A DNA stretch of 64,000 bases from Asticcacaulis sp. UBA2476 (lineage in GTDB: Bacteria; Pseudomonadota; Alphaproteobacteria; Caulobacterales; Caulobacteraceae). The DNA lies in NCBI GenBank assembly GCA_002342035.1, contig DDPE01000069.1, positions 1-64,000 of the forward strand, written 5' to 3'. The notes beneath the pieces are model-generated. The model did no database searches. It was not told where the DNA came from and saw only the letters and a program-made list of their open reading frames with translations. Of this stretch, positions 1 through 8,976 are shown piece by piece (position 1 is the first letter of the stretch; every line of letters begins with the position of its first letter). Made by a program: the position numbers and the translations under genes.

Positions 1-541
1 CCTTAAGGACGAGAACGGCGTAAAAGCCCACCCCACCCAAAAGCCCGAATCCTTATTGTACCGAGTCCTGCTTTCATGCTCAAAACCCGGCCATGTTGTC
101 CTTGATCCTTTCTTCGGCACTGGCACGACAGGTGCCGCAGCCAAGCGTTTGGGCCGCCATTTTATCGGCATCGAACGCGACACCAATTACGCCAAACACG
201 CCCTTGAACGGATAAGCAAAGTTACCCGCGTCAGTGAAAGCGATCTAGCCGTTATGGGGTCTAAAAAATCTGAACCGCGCGTGCCATTCGGCGCGTTGGT
301 TGAGGCTGGTCTGCTCAATGCCGGAGATACACTTTATTGCCCCAAGGGCCAAAAGACTGCCCGTATTCGCGCTGATGGTTCACTGGTTCATGGCGAGCTT
401 TCGGGTTCAATCCATAAGCTGGGAGCTATGCTGGAGCAATCTCCAGCCTGTAATGGCTGGACCTACTGGCGGTTCAAATCAGATGCCGGATTAAAGCCGA
501 TTGACGATCTGCGCTCACGCATACGAGCTGATATGAACTGA
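1..541 (+). CDS. ccrM: Cell-cycle adenine DNA methyltransferase CcrM (3' part)
   Basis: Partial gene, open at the left edge; about 179 C-terminal residues are present, in frame from base 2. The visible part starts just before a stretch reading KAHPTQKPESLL, followed by the SAM-binding motif DPFFGTGTTG. The last 85 or so residues (VPFGALVEAGLL to the end) match the RAMA-type C-terminal domain that CcrM uses for DNA binding. The catalytic DPPY motif would lie upstream, outside the window. CcrM methylates adenine in GANTC sites and acts late in the Caulobacter cell cycle; that role is family knowledge. It ends two bases before the convergent mutY stop. The gene order ccrM-mutY-DUF721-DsbA-smc resembles Caulobacter. 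Confidence 0.93.
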   Translation, partial: LKDENGVKAHPTQKPESLLYRVLLSCSKPGHVVLDPFFGTGTTGAAAKRLGRHFIGIERDTNYAKHALERISKVTRVSESDLAVMGSKKSEPRVPFGALVEAGLLNAGDTLYCPKGQKTARIRADGSLVHGELSGSIHKLGAMLEQSPACNGWTYWRFKSDAGLKPIDDLRSRIRADMN

Positions 542-542
542 T

Positions 543-1634
543 TTAAACCAGTGACGGTATAAACTTCAAAGCCTTGCTGAATACCGTCGGCAAGGCTTTT
601 TTCTCGCTAAAGCTGAGACATTGATACTGATTATGACGGCGCAAAAAATCGCCCATTTGCGCTATCGTCAAACGTTGCAGCCATACATCTTGGGTTAACT
701 TGAAATGGGTAAAGACATGGTCGTAGCGACCAATAATTTCCGGCCCGGCCCCAATCAATAATTGATTTACCACCTCTGAATCTGCCCACACCTCATCACG
801 CCAATCCAGATGAGGCAGCCCTAACATACCCCCCAATAGGCCTTTATCGGGTCGGCGTTCAACTATAAAACCCTCGTCAGAAACGATCAAAAACACCACG
901 CCATAGCGATGAGGCTTGGGTATTTTCGATAACCTGACCGGATAGTCTTCGGGGCGGTTCAGATGATAAGCCCGGCAACCTTCACTCAAGGGACATTCTG
1001 GACATTTTGGCGACTTAGGGCGACATAAACTTGACGCTAAATCCATCAGGGCTTGTGGCCAGTCAGAGGCCCGATCATCACGAACCCATTGAGCGGCATA
1101 AGCTTTTAAAGCGGGTTTTGACCCCGGCACTGGCTCATCGACCGCATAGATACGGCTCATGATCCGCTCAATATTGCCGTCGACAACATTAGCCGGTTTA
1201 TCAAACGCAAAAGCTACTACCGCCGCCGCCGTATAGGGACCAAAGCTTGGGATTTTCAACAAGCTTATCTCGTCACTCGGAAACACACCCTGATGCTGGC
1301 TGACGACCATGCGCGCGCCTTTCAGCAGATTACGGGCTCGAGAATAATAGCCAAGCCCCGCCCAAGCGGCCATGATGTCTGCATCTTCAGCCGCAGCCAG
1401 ATTATGCACGGTTGGCCACCGTTTTAGGAACGTCTCATAATAGGGTGTGGCATGTGGCACCGTAGTCTGCTGCAACATGACTTCAGACAACCACACCCGA
1501 TATGGATCAACAATTGATTCGTCACCCGGCAACCGTCGCCACGGTAAATGGCGAGCGTGACGATCATACCAGTTTAGCAATTTCAACCTTAAGCGCGAGA
1601 CATCATCCGCAGACAGGTTTATAACAGTTTTCAT
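543..1634 (-). CDS. mutY: Adenine DNA glycosylase MutY
   Basis: Base-excision repair glycosylase that removes adenine mispaired with 8-oxoguanine. 363 residues from the ATG at 1634. The helix-hairpin-helix domain contains SEVMLQQT (Glu51, catalytic position), KIPSFGPYTA and VVDGNIERI (Asp152). The iron-sulfur cluster loop is intact, with cysteines 204, 211, 214 and 220 (C-x6-C-x2-C-x5-C). A C-terminal NUDIX-like domain for 8-oxoG recognition follows. An in-frame upstream ATG at 1748 lies inside the opposite gene and adds unlike residues, so 1634 is preferred; a weak AAGG sits 8 bases before it. Its start codon overlaps that of the divergent DUF721 gene. It is convergent with ccrM. Confidence 0.95.
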   Translation of the reverse strand: MKTVINLSADDVSRLRLKLLNWYDRHARHLPWRRLPGDESIVDPYRVWLSEVMLQQTTVPHATPYYETFLKRWPTVHNLAAAEDADIMAAWAGLGYYSRARNLLKGARMVVSQHQGVFPSDEISLLKIPSFGPYTAAAVVAFAFDKPANVVDGNIERIMSRIYAVDEPVPGSKPALKAYAAQWVRDDRASDWPQALMDLASSLCRPKSPKCPECPLSEGCRAYHLNRPEDYPVRLSKIPKPHRYGVVFLIVSDEGFIVERRPDKGLLGGMLGLPHLDWRDEVWADSEVVNQLLIGAGPEIIGRYDHVFTHFKLTQDVWLQRLTIAQMGDFLRRHNQYQCLSFSEKKALPTVFSKALKFIPSLV

Positions 1635-2274
1635 GAAGCGTACCTTGCCATCCCTTGAAGACGCGGTCGCCATTTTGCGCGCCACACGCACTAAGCGGAT
1701 GCCTAAACCGCCGCCCCCTGTCAACCGGCAGATCACGCCCCTGCTCAAGAGCCTGAGCGCACGCTTCGAGGCCTATGACACAGGCGCCGGTCGGCTGAAA
1801 AACCGCTGGCCTGAGATTGTCGGTGAGTCTCTGGCCAAATTGTCTGAGCCAGTCAAAATCATATCAGGCCGCCCTGCGGCCAAACCGACAGCGCGCGGAA
1901 GCCTGTCAAAAAATGTACCCACGCCCGCAAATACTAAAAGTGCTGGTATACTGGAGATACGCTGCGAAGGTGCTTACGCGCCGATACTTCAGCATCAACA
2001 GGATTTGATTATGTCCCGCGTCAACCTGTTTCTTGGGGCAGGTTCTGTGGGTCGCCTGCGCATCGTACAGGGGCAGGTCAGCCAGACTACTCGGCAAGCC
2101 GCCGCAACGGTTCAGTCACGGCCCTTGAATGCCGAGCAGGAACTGGCCCTGCAAAACAGCCTAAAAGGTGTCAGTGATGACCGGTTACGGCAGACATTGC
2201 TTAAACTGGGGCGTTCTGTGATCGCCAGGGATAATGCCCGCACAAAGGCTCCGGAGCGATCGCCGAAAACGTAA
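1633..2274 (+). CDS. DciA/DUF721 family protein
   Basis: 213 residues, basic and Pro-rich at the N-terminus, with a DUF721 domain at about residues 30-135 (AGRLKNRWPEIVGESLAKLSEPVKI, then LEIRCEGAYAPILQHQQDLI and a G.GSVGRLRIVQ stretch). DUF721 defines the DciA family, the ancestral operator of the replicative helicase DnaB; whether this protein does that here is inference. The ATG at 1633 shares two bases with the divergent mutY ATG, and I see no good Shine-Dalgarno sequence before it, so a later start is possible. However, the N-terminal KRTLPSLEDAVAILRATRT segment looks like real protein. Confidence 0.8.
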   Translation: MKRTLPSLEDAVAILRATRTKRMPKPPPPVNRQITPLLKSLSARFEAYDTGAGRLKNRWPEIVGESLAKLSEPVKIISGRPAAKPTARGSLSKNVPTPANTKSAGILEIRCEGAYAPILQHQQDLIMSRVNLFLGAGSVGRLRIVQGQVSQTTRQAAATVQSRPLNAEQELALQNSLKGVSDDRLRQTLLKLGRSVIARDNARTKAPERSPKT

Positions 2275-2406
2275 ACCACCTCTTGCTCCCGTCATAATCT
2301 CGCCTTACACACGATTGAAGAATTTAACGCCGCCGCGCGGAATCAGATATGGTTTCGGAGCTTTGCGGTTTAACGCGCATTATCACACTTTGATCTGGTG
2401 ACCTCT

Positions 2407-3030
2407 ATGTCTATGAACTTTGGAAAATTCCTGGCCGTTGCCGCTCTTGGCTTAGGCTTGATGGTGTCTGCCTGCTCAAAAGGGGGCGGAGATGCGGTGA
2501 AGTCGGACGACATGGTGATGGGGTCGGATACGGCACCGATTACCATGATCGAATATGCATCGGTTACCTGCAGCCACTGTGCGCAATTTAATGAGACCGT
2601 ATTTCCGGACATCAAGAAAAATTACATCGATACCGGCAAGGTTAAATATATCTTCCGTGAGTTCTTGACGCCACCTAATGATGTTTCGGCGGCGGGTGTC
2701 CTACTGGCGCGCTGCGCCGGTGATGACAAATATTTTCAGGTGATCGATTCCGTCATGAGCTCTCAGCGGGAAATCTTTGAAACCGGCGACGCCAAAGGTG
2801 TGTTGTTGCGAATCGCCAAAACAGCCGGGATTTCTGATGAAAAGTTCAACACTTGCGTCACTGATGAAGCCGGACTTAAGCGCATCAATGCCAATATGGA
2901 AAGTGCCATCAAAGAACATAACATTACCGGCACGCCAACCTTCCTGATCAATGGCAAGAAGTACGACTATAAGGGCGGCGACATCAGAGAATTCGACGCT
3001 GCCTTTGCCGCAGCTTCGCCTGCCAAATAG
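2407..3030 (+). CDS. DsbA-family thioredoxin lipoprotein
   Basis: Periplasmic thiol-disulfide oxidoreductase of the DsbA/thioredoxin_4 type, 207 residues from ATG 2407 (a GTG at 2398 and an ATG at 2413 are alternatives). The N-terminus is a lipoprotein signal with a VSAC lipobox (Cys23). The active site is CSHC at residues 55-58 in the context YASVTCSHCAQF; the cis-proline loop is GTPTFLINGKKY near the C-terminus. It is followed 17 bases later by a paralogue with the same CSHC site, then by smc. The pair may oxidise exported proteins or act in redox signalling; the substrate cannot be told from sequence. Confidence 0.88.
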   Translation: MSMNFGKFLAVAALGLGLMVSACSKGGGDAVKSDDMVMGSDTAPITMIEYASVTCSHCAQFNETVFPDIKKNYIDTGKVKYIFREFLTPPNDVSAAGVLLARCAGDDKYFQVIDSVMSSQREIFETGDAKGVLLRIAKTAGISDEKFNTCVTDEAGLKRINANMESAIKEHNITGTPTFLINGKKYDYKGGDIREFDAAFAAASPAK

Positions 3031-3047
3031 ATCGTCCTGTAGCGTAA

Positions 3048-3758
3048 ATGATGAAAATGCCGCAAACAAACGTACTCAAGGCTCGCAGTCTCAGAGGGCT
3101 GGCGTTTCGCTGCGCCCTTGGGCTTACGGCCGGATTTGCGGTAGTGGCCCCCATATCCTTGTATGCGCAAAACAAGGCAGCATCTCAGGCCGAACTGCCT
3201 GAAATGTATAAAGGCAATCCCAAAGCTCCGGTTGAGGTCGTGCAATATGCTTCCGCCACCTGTTCCCATTGCGCTCACTGGCACAATACAGTCTGGCCTG
3301 AGTTTGAAAAAAAGTACGTCAAAACCGGCAAGGTCAAGTTTACGTTCCGCGAAGTGGCGACGCAACCGGCCAATGTGGCTTTTGGCGTCTACATGGTCGG
3401 GCGGTGTGCCGCAGCCAAACCGCCTGCCAAAATGACCGCATCTACAGCTTATTTTACGGTCGTCGACGGTTTTCTGAAAGATCAGGCCAAGGTCGCCCAG
3501 AGTGGCGATGCCTTGACTGAGATTAAAACTCTGGCCGCGCGTGTCGGTATGGATGATGCGGCGCTGGATGCCTGCCTCAAAGACGAAGCCCTGTTTCAAA
3601 AGGTTCGTGACCGCATGGAAAAAACCATGCAAGCCAATAAGGTCGAAGGCACCCCGACCTTCTTCGTAAATGGTGTCCGCCTGGATGGTGAAACCGAGCT
3701 AAAAGATTTTGACGCTGCCATTACCGCCGCGCAAAAACCGAAAAAGAAATCATCTTAA
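3048..3758 (+). CDS. DsbA-family periplasmic thiol-disulfide oxidoreductase
   Basis: 236 residues, paralogue of the gene just upstream. The N-terminus carries a Sec signal with basic residues then a hydrophobic stretch ending near ISLYA-Q (about residue 40), so this copy is predicted soluble or periplasmic rather than lipid-anchored. The CSHC active site is at residues 72-75, and GTPTFFVNGVRLDG provides the cis-proline loop. ATG 3048 and ATG 3054 are both possible starts. The stop codon lies 3 bases before the GTG of smc, so the two genes are probably cotranscribed. Tail PKKKSS is basic. Confidence 0.88.
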   Translation: MMKMPQTNVLKARSLRGLAFRCALGLTAGFAVVAPISLYAQNKAASQAELPEMYKGNPKAPVEVVQYASATCSHCAHWHNTVWPEFEKKYVKTGKVKFTFREVATQPANVAFGVYMVGRCAAAKPPAKMTASTAYFTVVDGFLKDQAKVAQSGDALTEIKTLAARVGMDDAALDACLKDEALFQKVRDRMEKTMQANKVEGTPTFFVNGVRLDGETELKDFDAAITAAQKPKKKSS

Positions 3759-3761
3759 GAC

Positions 3762-6700
3762 GTGCAATTCCAGCGGCTTAAACTCTCAGGCTTCAAATCA
3801 TTCGTCGATGCTTCGGAATTTCGCATCGATCCCGGTCTGACGGGCATTGTCGGCCCGAACGGCTGCGGTAAATCCAACCTGCTTGAGGCCCTGCGCTGGG
3901 TCATGGGCGCTACCTCTGCCAAGGCCATGCGCGGCATGGGCATGGATGATGTGATCTTTGCGGGTTCCGATAAACGCCCGTCGCGTAACTGGGCCGAAGT
4001 TACGCTGACTATCGACAATGCCGACAGGCTCGCCCCCCAACCGTTTACCGATCAGCCCGTCCTCGAAGTCGCCCGCCGTATCGACCGTGGCGCAGGCTCG
4101 ACCTACAAAGTCAATGGCAAGGAAGTCCGCGCCCGTGACGTGCAACTCTTGTTTGCTGATGCCTCAACCGGGGCTAACTCCCCGGCCCTCGTCCGTCAGG
4201 GGCAGATCTCGGAACTGATCGCCGCCAAGCCGCAGAACCGACGTCGCGTCCTTGAAGAAGCTGGCGGTGTATCGGGCCTGCATACGCGCCGGCACGAAGC
4301 CGAACTACGCCTGCGCGCCGCCGAGACCAATCTGTCGCGATTGGATGACATTTCGCGCGAACTGGATCAGGCTTTGTCACGTCTGAAACGTGAAGCCCGT
4401 CACGCTGATAAATATAAGAAAATTTCGGCTGAAATCCGCGCCCTGCAAAAAGCTATCCTGCACGCCAAATGGCTTGAGGCCCTGTCGGCTTTTCAGACCG
4501 CGACCGGCGAGATGCAAACCTTAAGCCGCAACGTAGAAGACATGACTCGTGCGGCGGCAGTGGCCCAGACTGAGGCGTTGAAGGCCGCTGAAACTATCCC
4601 GCCTCTGCGTGAAGAAGAGGCGGTGGCGGCAACGGTCATGCATCGCCTCAACATTGAGAAAGAACGCCTTGATCTTGAAGAAAAACAGGTCAAAAACGAG
4701 ATTGAGCGCCTTAAAGCCGATCTGCACAGGCAACAATCCGACCACGCCCGTGAACTTGATCTTTCCGGCGATGGTCAAAACCAGATTGAGCGGCTAACCG
4801 CGGCCCTTGATAAGGTTAAGCAGGAAATATCTGAGGCCCCTTCGCGGGAGCCAGAACTGGAGGCGGCGGTTGCAACGGCCGAAACCGCGCGTCAGGCAGC
4901 CGATCAAACGATTGAACGCCTTGCCGCTGAACTGGCGGCGCTTACCGAGAGACAAAGACTTGAGGCGGCACGCCTGCGTGAAGCCGAAAACCGATTTGAA
5001 CGCGCTCAGTCACAGGTTAAGGTCGCACAGTCTGAAAAAGCGAATCTGGGCACATTCGATTATGATGCAATAGCCGCCCTTGAACAGGCGGTAACCGCAT
5101 CACAACGCACTCTTGATGAAGCCCGCAACACCAGCGAAACTCTTGACGCCGGACGCGCCCCCCTTATCGAGGCCGAAGCCGAGGCACGCAAAGCGGTACG
5201 CGAAGCCGAAGACAAGCTGGGTCGTCTGACCGCCGAGGCGCGCGGGTTATCGCAAATTCTGCTGGGCAGCAATTCCAAGGAAAAAGCGCCCGTTCTAGAT
5301 GCCGTGCGGGCCGATAAGGGATACGAACTGGCTTTGGCGGCCGCGTTAGGCGAAGACCTTAACCTGCGGCTGTCAGCGCGTAACAGTACCGATGCGCTCG
5401 CCTTCTGGGTTGAAGATTTCGCCGTGCAAAATACTATAAACTGGCCCACTGGCGTTACGCCCCTTAGCCAGTTCATCAAGGCACCAACCGCCCTGACCGC
5501 CCGTTTGAATGCGGTTGGGGTTGTAGCTCAATCTGCCGGCGACAGTTTGCAGGGCCAGTTACCAACGGGAGCACGGCTTGTCTCCGTTGAGGGCGATCTG
5601 TGGCGCTGGGACGGCGTTATCGTGCGTGCCAAGGCCCCAAAGCCTGCCGCTGTCAGGCTGTCGCAGCGGACGCGACTTGACGATCTGGAAACCGAGATCG
5701 ACGCACTCAAGCCGGAGCTTGCCACCGCGCAAGCTACTCTGACGACAGCCGCTACAGTCCAGAAAGCTCACGAAGACAATGTGCGTAATGCGCGGCTGAA
5801 AATACCGGAGCTTGAACGCGCGTTACGCGGCCAGCAAATTAAGCTGGATGAGTTGCAAAAAGCGCAGGCCCGCTTTGACGCCCGCACTCTGGCGCTGAGC
5901 GAAACCCTGACCCGCCTTGAAGAGGCCATGATCGAGGCGTCAGAGGCCCTTGAAACCGTGCGGGCGGAGCAATCCGCACCACAGGATCAGACCGAGCTTA
6001 ACAAGGCTCTCAACACAGCCCGTCAAGATGCTGACGTTAAACGTCAATTAGTCACAACGGCACGATCGGCTCTGGATGAAGAAAAGCGCAACCGCGCGGC
6101 TCGCGAAGGCCGCGAACGCAATATTAGCCGCGACCTGAGCGAATGGACACGTCGCCACGCCGAATCGAAAGCCCGTATTGAGCGCCTGCAAAAGGACCAA
6201 CACGCCACCGCAGAAGCGTTGAGTAAGGCCATCGATGCGCCTGCCGCGTTCGAAGACAAACGCATAAGTCTGCTGGATTCTCTGGAAACCGCTGAAAAAC
6301 GCCTGACTGAGGCCCGTGACAAGCTACAAACCGCCGAAAATACCCGGCGTGAAGCCGACATAAAAGAGCGCGCGCTGGAACAGGACGCCGCCTCAGCCCG
6401 CGAGCAACGGGCGGGCGCTGGGGCCCGCCTTGAAGCGGCCCAATTACGCAAGGACGAAATCGAAGCCCAAATCTTGAATGAAACGGGTTCCGATCCTGAA
6501 GCCCTTGGGCGTCGGCTAAAGGAAGAAGCGATTGCCACTCCTGCCGATGCGGCCGGTGCCGAATCACTTTTGTCGGGCCTTGAGCGCGAGCGTGATCAAT
6601 TGGGGGCCGTGAACCTGCGCGCGGAAGAAGAAGCCGGTGAGTATCAGGATCGGCTGGAAACGCTTAGCCGGGAACGGCTGGATCTGACAACGGCTATTGC

Positions 6701-7223
6701 CAAGCTGCGTGACGGCATTGACGAGTTGAATGCCGAAGGCCGAGAACGGCTTCTGGCCGCTTTTGAAATCATCAACGAGCACTTTAAGGCCTTATTCGTA
6801 GCCCTGTTTGGTGGTGGCTCGGCGGAGTTGCGTCTGGTCGAATCGGATGATCCTTTAGAGGCCGGACTTGAGATTTTCGCCTGTCCGCCCGGTAAACGCC
6901 TGTCGACCATGAGCCTGATGTCAGGTGGTGAACAGGCCCTGACGGCCACAGCCCTTATATTCGGGGTCTTTCTCGCCAATCCGGCACCGGTGTGCGTTCT
7001 GGACGAGGTTGATGCGCCGCTCGATGACGCCAATGTCGATAGATACTGTAAATTGCTGGACGAAATGCGCACCCGCACCAATACGCGATTTATCGCCATC
7101 ACCCATAACCCGGTGACCATGGCGCGTATGGACCGCCTGTTTGGCGTCACGATGGCCGAGCGCGGCGTCTCGCAACTGGTTAGTGTTGATCTCAATCAGG
7201 CCGAAGCTCTGGTGGCGGATTAA
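3762..7223 (+). CDS. smc: Chromosome segregation ATPase Smc
   Basis: Core subunit of the bacterial condensin that organises and segregates the chromosome, 1153 residues, normal for the family. Walker A GPNGCGKS is at residues 31-38, the ABC signature LMSGGEQ at about 1052-1058 and Walker B VCVLDEVD at about 1077-1084. Long Ala/Glu/Arg-rich coiled coils flank a hinge around residues 500-630. It starts with GTG: MQFQRLKLSGFKSF is the standard Smc N-terminus and no ATG is nearby. There is no convincing Shine-Dalgarno, so translation may be coupled to the DsbA-like gene 3 bases upstream. ScpA and ScpB are not in this window. Confidence 0.97.
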   Translation: MQFQRLKLSGFKSFVDASEFRIDPGLTGIVGPNGCGKSNLLEALRWVMGATSAKAMRGMGMDDVIFAGSDKRPSRNWAEVTLTIDNADRLAPQPFTDQPVLEVARRIDRGAGSTYKVNGKEVRARDVQLLFADASTGANSPALVRQGQISELIAAKPQNRRRVLEEAGGVSGLHTRRHEAELRLRAAETNLSRLDDISRELDQALSRLKREARHADKYKKISAEIRALQKAILHAKWLEALSAFQTATGEMQTLSRNVEDMTRAAAVAQTEALKAAETIPPLREEEAVAATVMHRLNIEKERLDLEEKQVKNEIERLKADLHRQQSDHARELDLSGDGQNQIERLTAALDKVKQEISEAPSREPELEAAVATAETARQAADQTIERLAAELAALTERQRLEAARLREAENRFERAQSQVKVAQSEKANLGTFDYDAIAALEQAVTASQRTLDEARNTSETLDAGRAPLIEAEAEARKAVREAEDKLGRLTAEARGLSQILLGSNSKEKAPVLDAVRADKGYELALAAALGEDLNLRLSARNSTDALAFWVEDFAVQNTINWPTGVTPLSQFIKAPTALTARLNAVGVVAQSAGDSLQGQLPTGARLVSVEGDLWRWDGVIVRAKAPKPAAVRLSQRTRLDDLETEIDALKPELATAQATLTTAATVQKAHEDNVRNARLKIPELERALRGQQIKLDELQKAQARFDARTLALSETLTRLEEAMIEASEALETVRAEQSAPQDQTELNKALNTARQDADVKRQLVTTARSALDEEKRNRAAREGRERNISRDLSEWTRRHAESKARIERLQKDQHATAEALSKAIDAPAAFEDKRISLLDSLETAEKRLTEARDKLQTAENTRREADIKERALEQDAASAREQRAGAGARLEAAQLRKDEIEAQILNETGSDPEALGRRLKEEAIATPADAAGAESLLSGLERERDQLGAVNLRAEEEAGEYQDRLETLSRERLDLTTAIAKLRDGIDELNAEGRERLLAAFEIINEHFKALFVALFGGGSAELRLVESDDPLEAGLEIFACPPGKRLSTMSLMSGGEQALTATALIFGVFLANPAPVCVLDEVDAPLDDANVDRYCKLLDEMRTRTNTRFIAITHNPVTMARMDRLFGVTMAERGVSQLVSVDLNQAEALVAD

Positions 7224-7353
7224 ATGCCGCTATGGATCATTCAAATAAGCCCAAAACAGCGCTGTCATTTCCGTCCTATGGCTAATATAGTCAAAAACCT
7301 CCATGGCTTAGATATAAATATACATTAAACTACACTTTAGCCCCGCCCCTTGC

Positions 7354-7382
7354 TTGACCTTTGATCGCCTTGCGATTAGGTT
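7354..7382 (+). promoter_or_regulatory. Probable housekeeping promoter of the F0 operon
   Basis: TTGACC at 7354-7359 and TAGGTT at 7377-7382 are separated by 17 bases, a reasonable sigma-70-like pair in the 218-base gap between smc and atpI. The position, about 60 bases before atpI, fits. Assigned by eye; no transcription data. Confidence 0.45.
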
Positions 7383-7441
7383 CCGCGCCGTTCGAAGCAG
7401 GGTTATCTCATAAGGATAATCCGCCTGCCTAAGTTTTAAAC

Positions 7442-7771
7442 ATGACAGATGAACCCCAAAAAGAGACTTCGCCTGATCGAAAGCTCGATGAACTTGAACA
7501 GCGCCTCAACGCTATTGAAGCGAAAAAGCGTAAGTCATCGAATGGAGACCATGCCGAAGCGGGCGCCAGCGCGGGCTATCAGGCCCTGGGCGAACTTATC
7601 GGGGGTATTTTTGTGGGTTTAGGACTGGGGTGGCTGTCTGATACATACCTTGGCACCAAGCCGTGGGGTATGATTGTGGGTGTTCTGATTGGTCTGGCGG
7701 GCAGTGTTTACCTGATCGCCAAATCAGCCAATAAATCCACCTCAGACAGTGATGCGTCGAAAAAAGATTAG
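7442..7771 (+). CDS. atpI: F0F1 ATP synthase assembly protein AtpI
   Basis: 109 residues. A charged N-terminal half (KLDELEQRLNAIEAKKRK, likely a short coiled coil) is followed by two membrane helices: GYQALGELIGGIFVGLGLGWL and WGMIVGVLIGLAGSVYLIAKS. This is the AtpI/AtpZ layout; the protein helps assemble the c-ring or load magnesium, according to work on other bacteria. It leads the F0 operon atpI-B-E-F'-F. The F1 genes are absent from the window, as expected for alphaproteobacteria where F0 and F1 genes are split. Confidence 0.88.
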   Translation: MTDEPQKETSPDRKLDELEQRLNAIEAKKRKSSNGDHAEAGASAGYQALGELIGGIFVGLGLGWLSDTYLGTKPWGMIVGVLIGLAGSVYLIAKSANKSTSDSDASKKD

Positions 7772-7828
7772 GATGATTAAGACGGAGCCATCCGTCTTTG
7801 ATATTGATGATTTAAAGAGGTAGGGCTT

Positions 7829-8590
7829 ATGGCCGATCCGTTACACCAGTTTCAGATCCAAAAGATCGTTGAACTTCCGACTGTGGAAGTGGCTGGTATC
7901 CCCATCGACCTGTCGATCACCAATTCGGTTATGGCCATGATAATTGGCACCGGAGCGGTTATCCTGTTTTTCCTTTTTGCCACGGCCCGCACTGCGATCA
8001 TTCCGGGCCGTATGCAGGTCATGGCCGAAGGTCTGTTTGGCCTGATTGATGATCTGGCCGAATCCATCATTGGCGATGAAGGCCGCCACTTCTTCCCCTT
8101 CATCTTCACCCTGTTCCTGTTTATCCTGAGCCTTAATCTGGTTGGGATGACGACCTATTTCACCGCGACATCGCAACTGGCTGTCACAGCCGCCTTGGCG
8201 GTATTGACGATTGGCGCCGTAATTGTGGTTGGTTTTGCCCGCAATGGCCTTGGCTTTTTCAAACTGTTCGTGCCATCGGGCGTGCCTTGGTGGATTCTGC
8301 CACTGATCGTCGTCATCGAAATTGTCTCTTTCCTGATGCGCCCCATCACCCTGTCCTTACGTTTGTTCGGCAACATGGTCGGTGGCCACATCGTGATGAA
8401 AGTGTTTGCCGGTTTCGTGGTCGCTTTGGCAGGCCTTGGCATCGGCGGCGTTGTCGGCGCTGTTCTTCCGCTTCTCTCTGTTGTGGCTTTGACTGCACTG
8501 GAGTTTCTGGTGGCCTATCTGCAAGCCTTTGTGTTTGCGGTTCTCACCTGTGTTTATCTGAACGACGTGGTGAATTTAGGCCACCACTAA
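7829..8590 (+). CDS. atpB: ATP synthase subunit a
   Basis: 253-residue integral membrane subunit of F0 forming the two proton half-channels against the c-ring. The key helix PITLSLRLFGNMVGGHIVMKVF contains the essential arginine (SLRLFGN). Further helices and the C-terminal FVLAVLTCVYLNDVV-type segment follow the family pattern. ATG 7829 is preceded by AAAGAGGTAGGGC, a fair ribosome site. Second gene of the F0 operon. Confidence 0.97.
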   Translation: MADPLHQFQIQKIVELPTVEVAGIPIDLSITNSVMAMIIGTGAVILFFLFATARTAIIPGRMQVMAEGLFGLIDDLAESIIGDEGRHFFPFIFTLFLFILSLNLVGMTTYFTATSQLAVTAALAVLTIGAVIVVGFARNGLGFFKLFVPSGVPWWILPLIVVIEIVSFLMRPITLSLRLFGNMVGGHIVMKVFAGFVVALAGLGIGGVVGAVLPLLSVVALTALEFLVAYLQAFVFAVLTCVYLNDVVNLGHH

Positions 8591-8636
8591 TCGGTTTTTC
8601 TTCCTCTAAATAATCTCTATCAGGAGTTTTAAGTCT

Positions 8637-8861
8637 ATGGACGCTTCAGCTTACAAATACCTCGGCGCTGGTCTGGCTATGCTTGGTATGATCGGTGCCG
8701 GTATCGGCCTCGGCGTACTGTTCGGCAACTTCTTCCAGGCCGCTCTGCGCAACCCTTCGGCTGCCAAGTCGCAACAGACCAACCTCTTCATCGGCATGGC
8801 GCTGACCGAAGCTCTGGGCATCCTGGCTTTCGTTATCGCCATCATGATCCTGAACGGCTAA
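8637..8861 (+). CDS. atpE: ATP synthase subunit c
   Basis: 74-residue proteolipid with two helices: GAGLAMLGMIGAGIGLGVLFGNFF, with the GxGxG-type packing motif, and the second helix containing the proton-binding glutamate in MALTEALGILAFVIA. The loop RNPSAAKSQQ is typical. A good AGGAG lies 9 bases upstream of the ATG. Several copies per complex are needed; a strong stem-loop right after the gene (8886-8929) may help adjust its level. Confidence 0.97.
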   Translation: MDASAYKYLGAGLAMLGMIGAGIGLGVLFGNFFQAALRNPSAAKSQQTNLFIGMALTEALGILAFVIAIMILNG

Positions 8862-8885
8862 TTCGCCTAAACAAACACCGATTAT

Positions 8886-8929
8886 CGCGGATCAGGAACC
8901 TTAACCGTTGCTGATCCGCGGGTTTGTTT
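8886..8929 (+). terminator. Strong intra-operon stem-loop after atpE (possible partial terminator)
   Basis: CGCGGATCAG at 8886-8895 pairs perfectly with CTGATCCGCG at 8911-8920 across a 15-base loop and is followed by GGTTTGTTT. The T-rich tail is interrupted, so termination would be partial. It sits between atpE and atpF' inside one apparent operon. Confidence 0.6.
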
Positions 8930-8976
8930 ACAGATAGTCCCGTTTACGGCCTGAGTTCAGGCCATTTAAGGAATTC

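Noticed and set aside
2967..3632. 221-codon minus-strand frame opposite the second DsbA-like gene
   Set aside because: Overlaps two well-supported thioredoxin genes and shows no family features.
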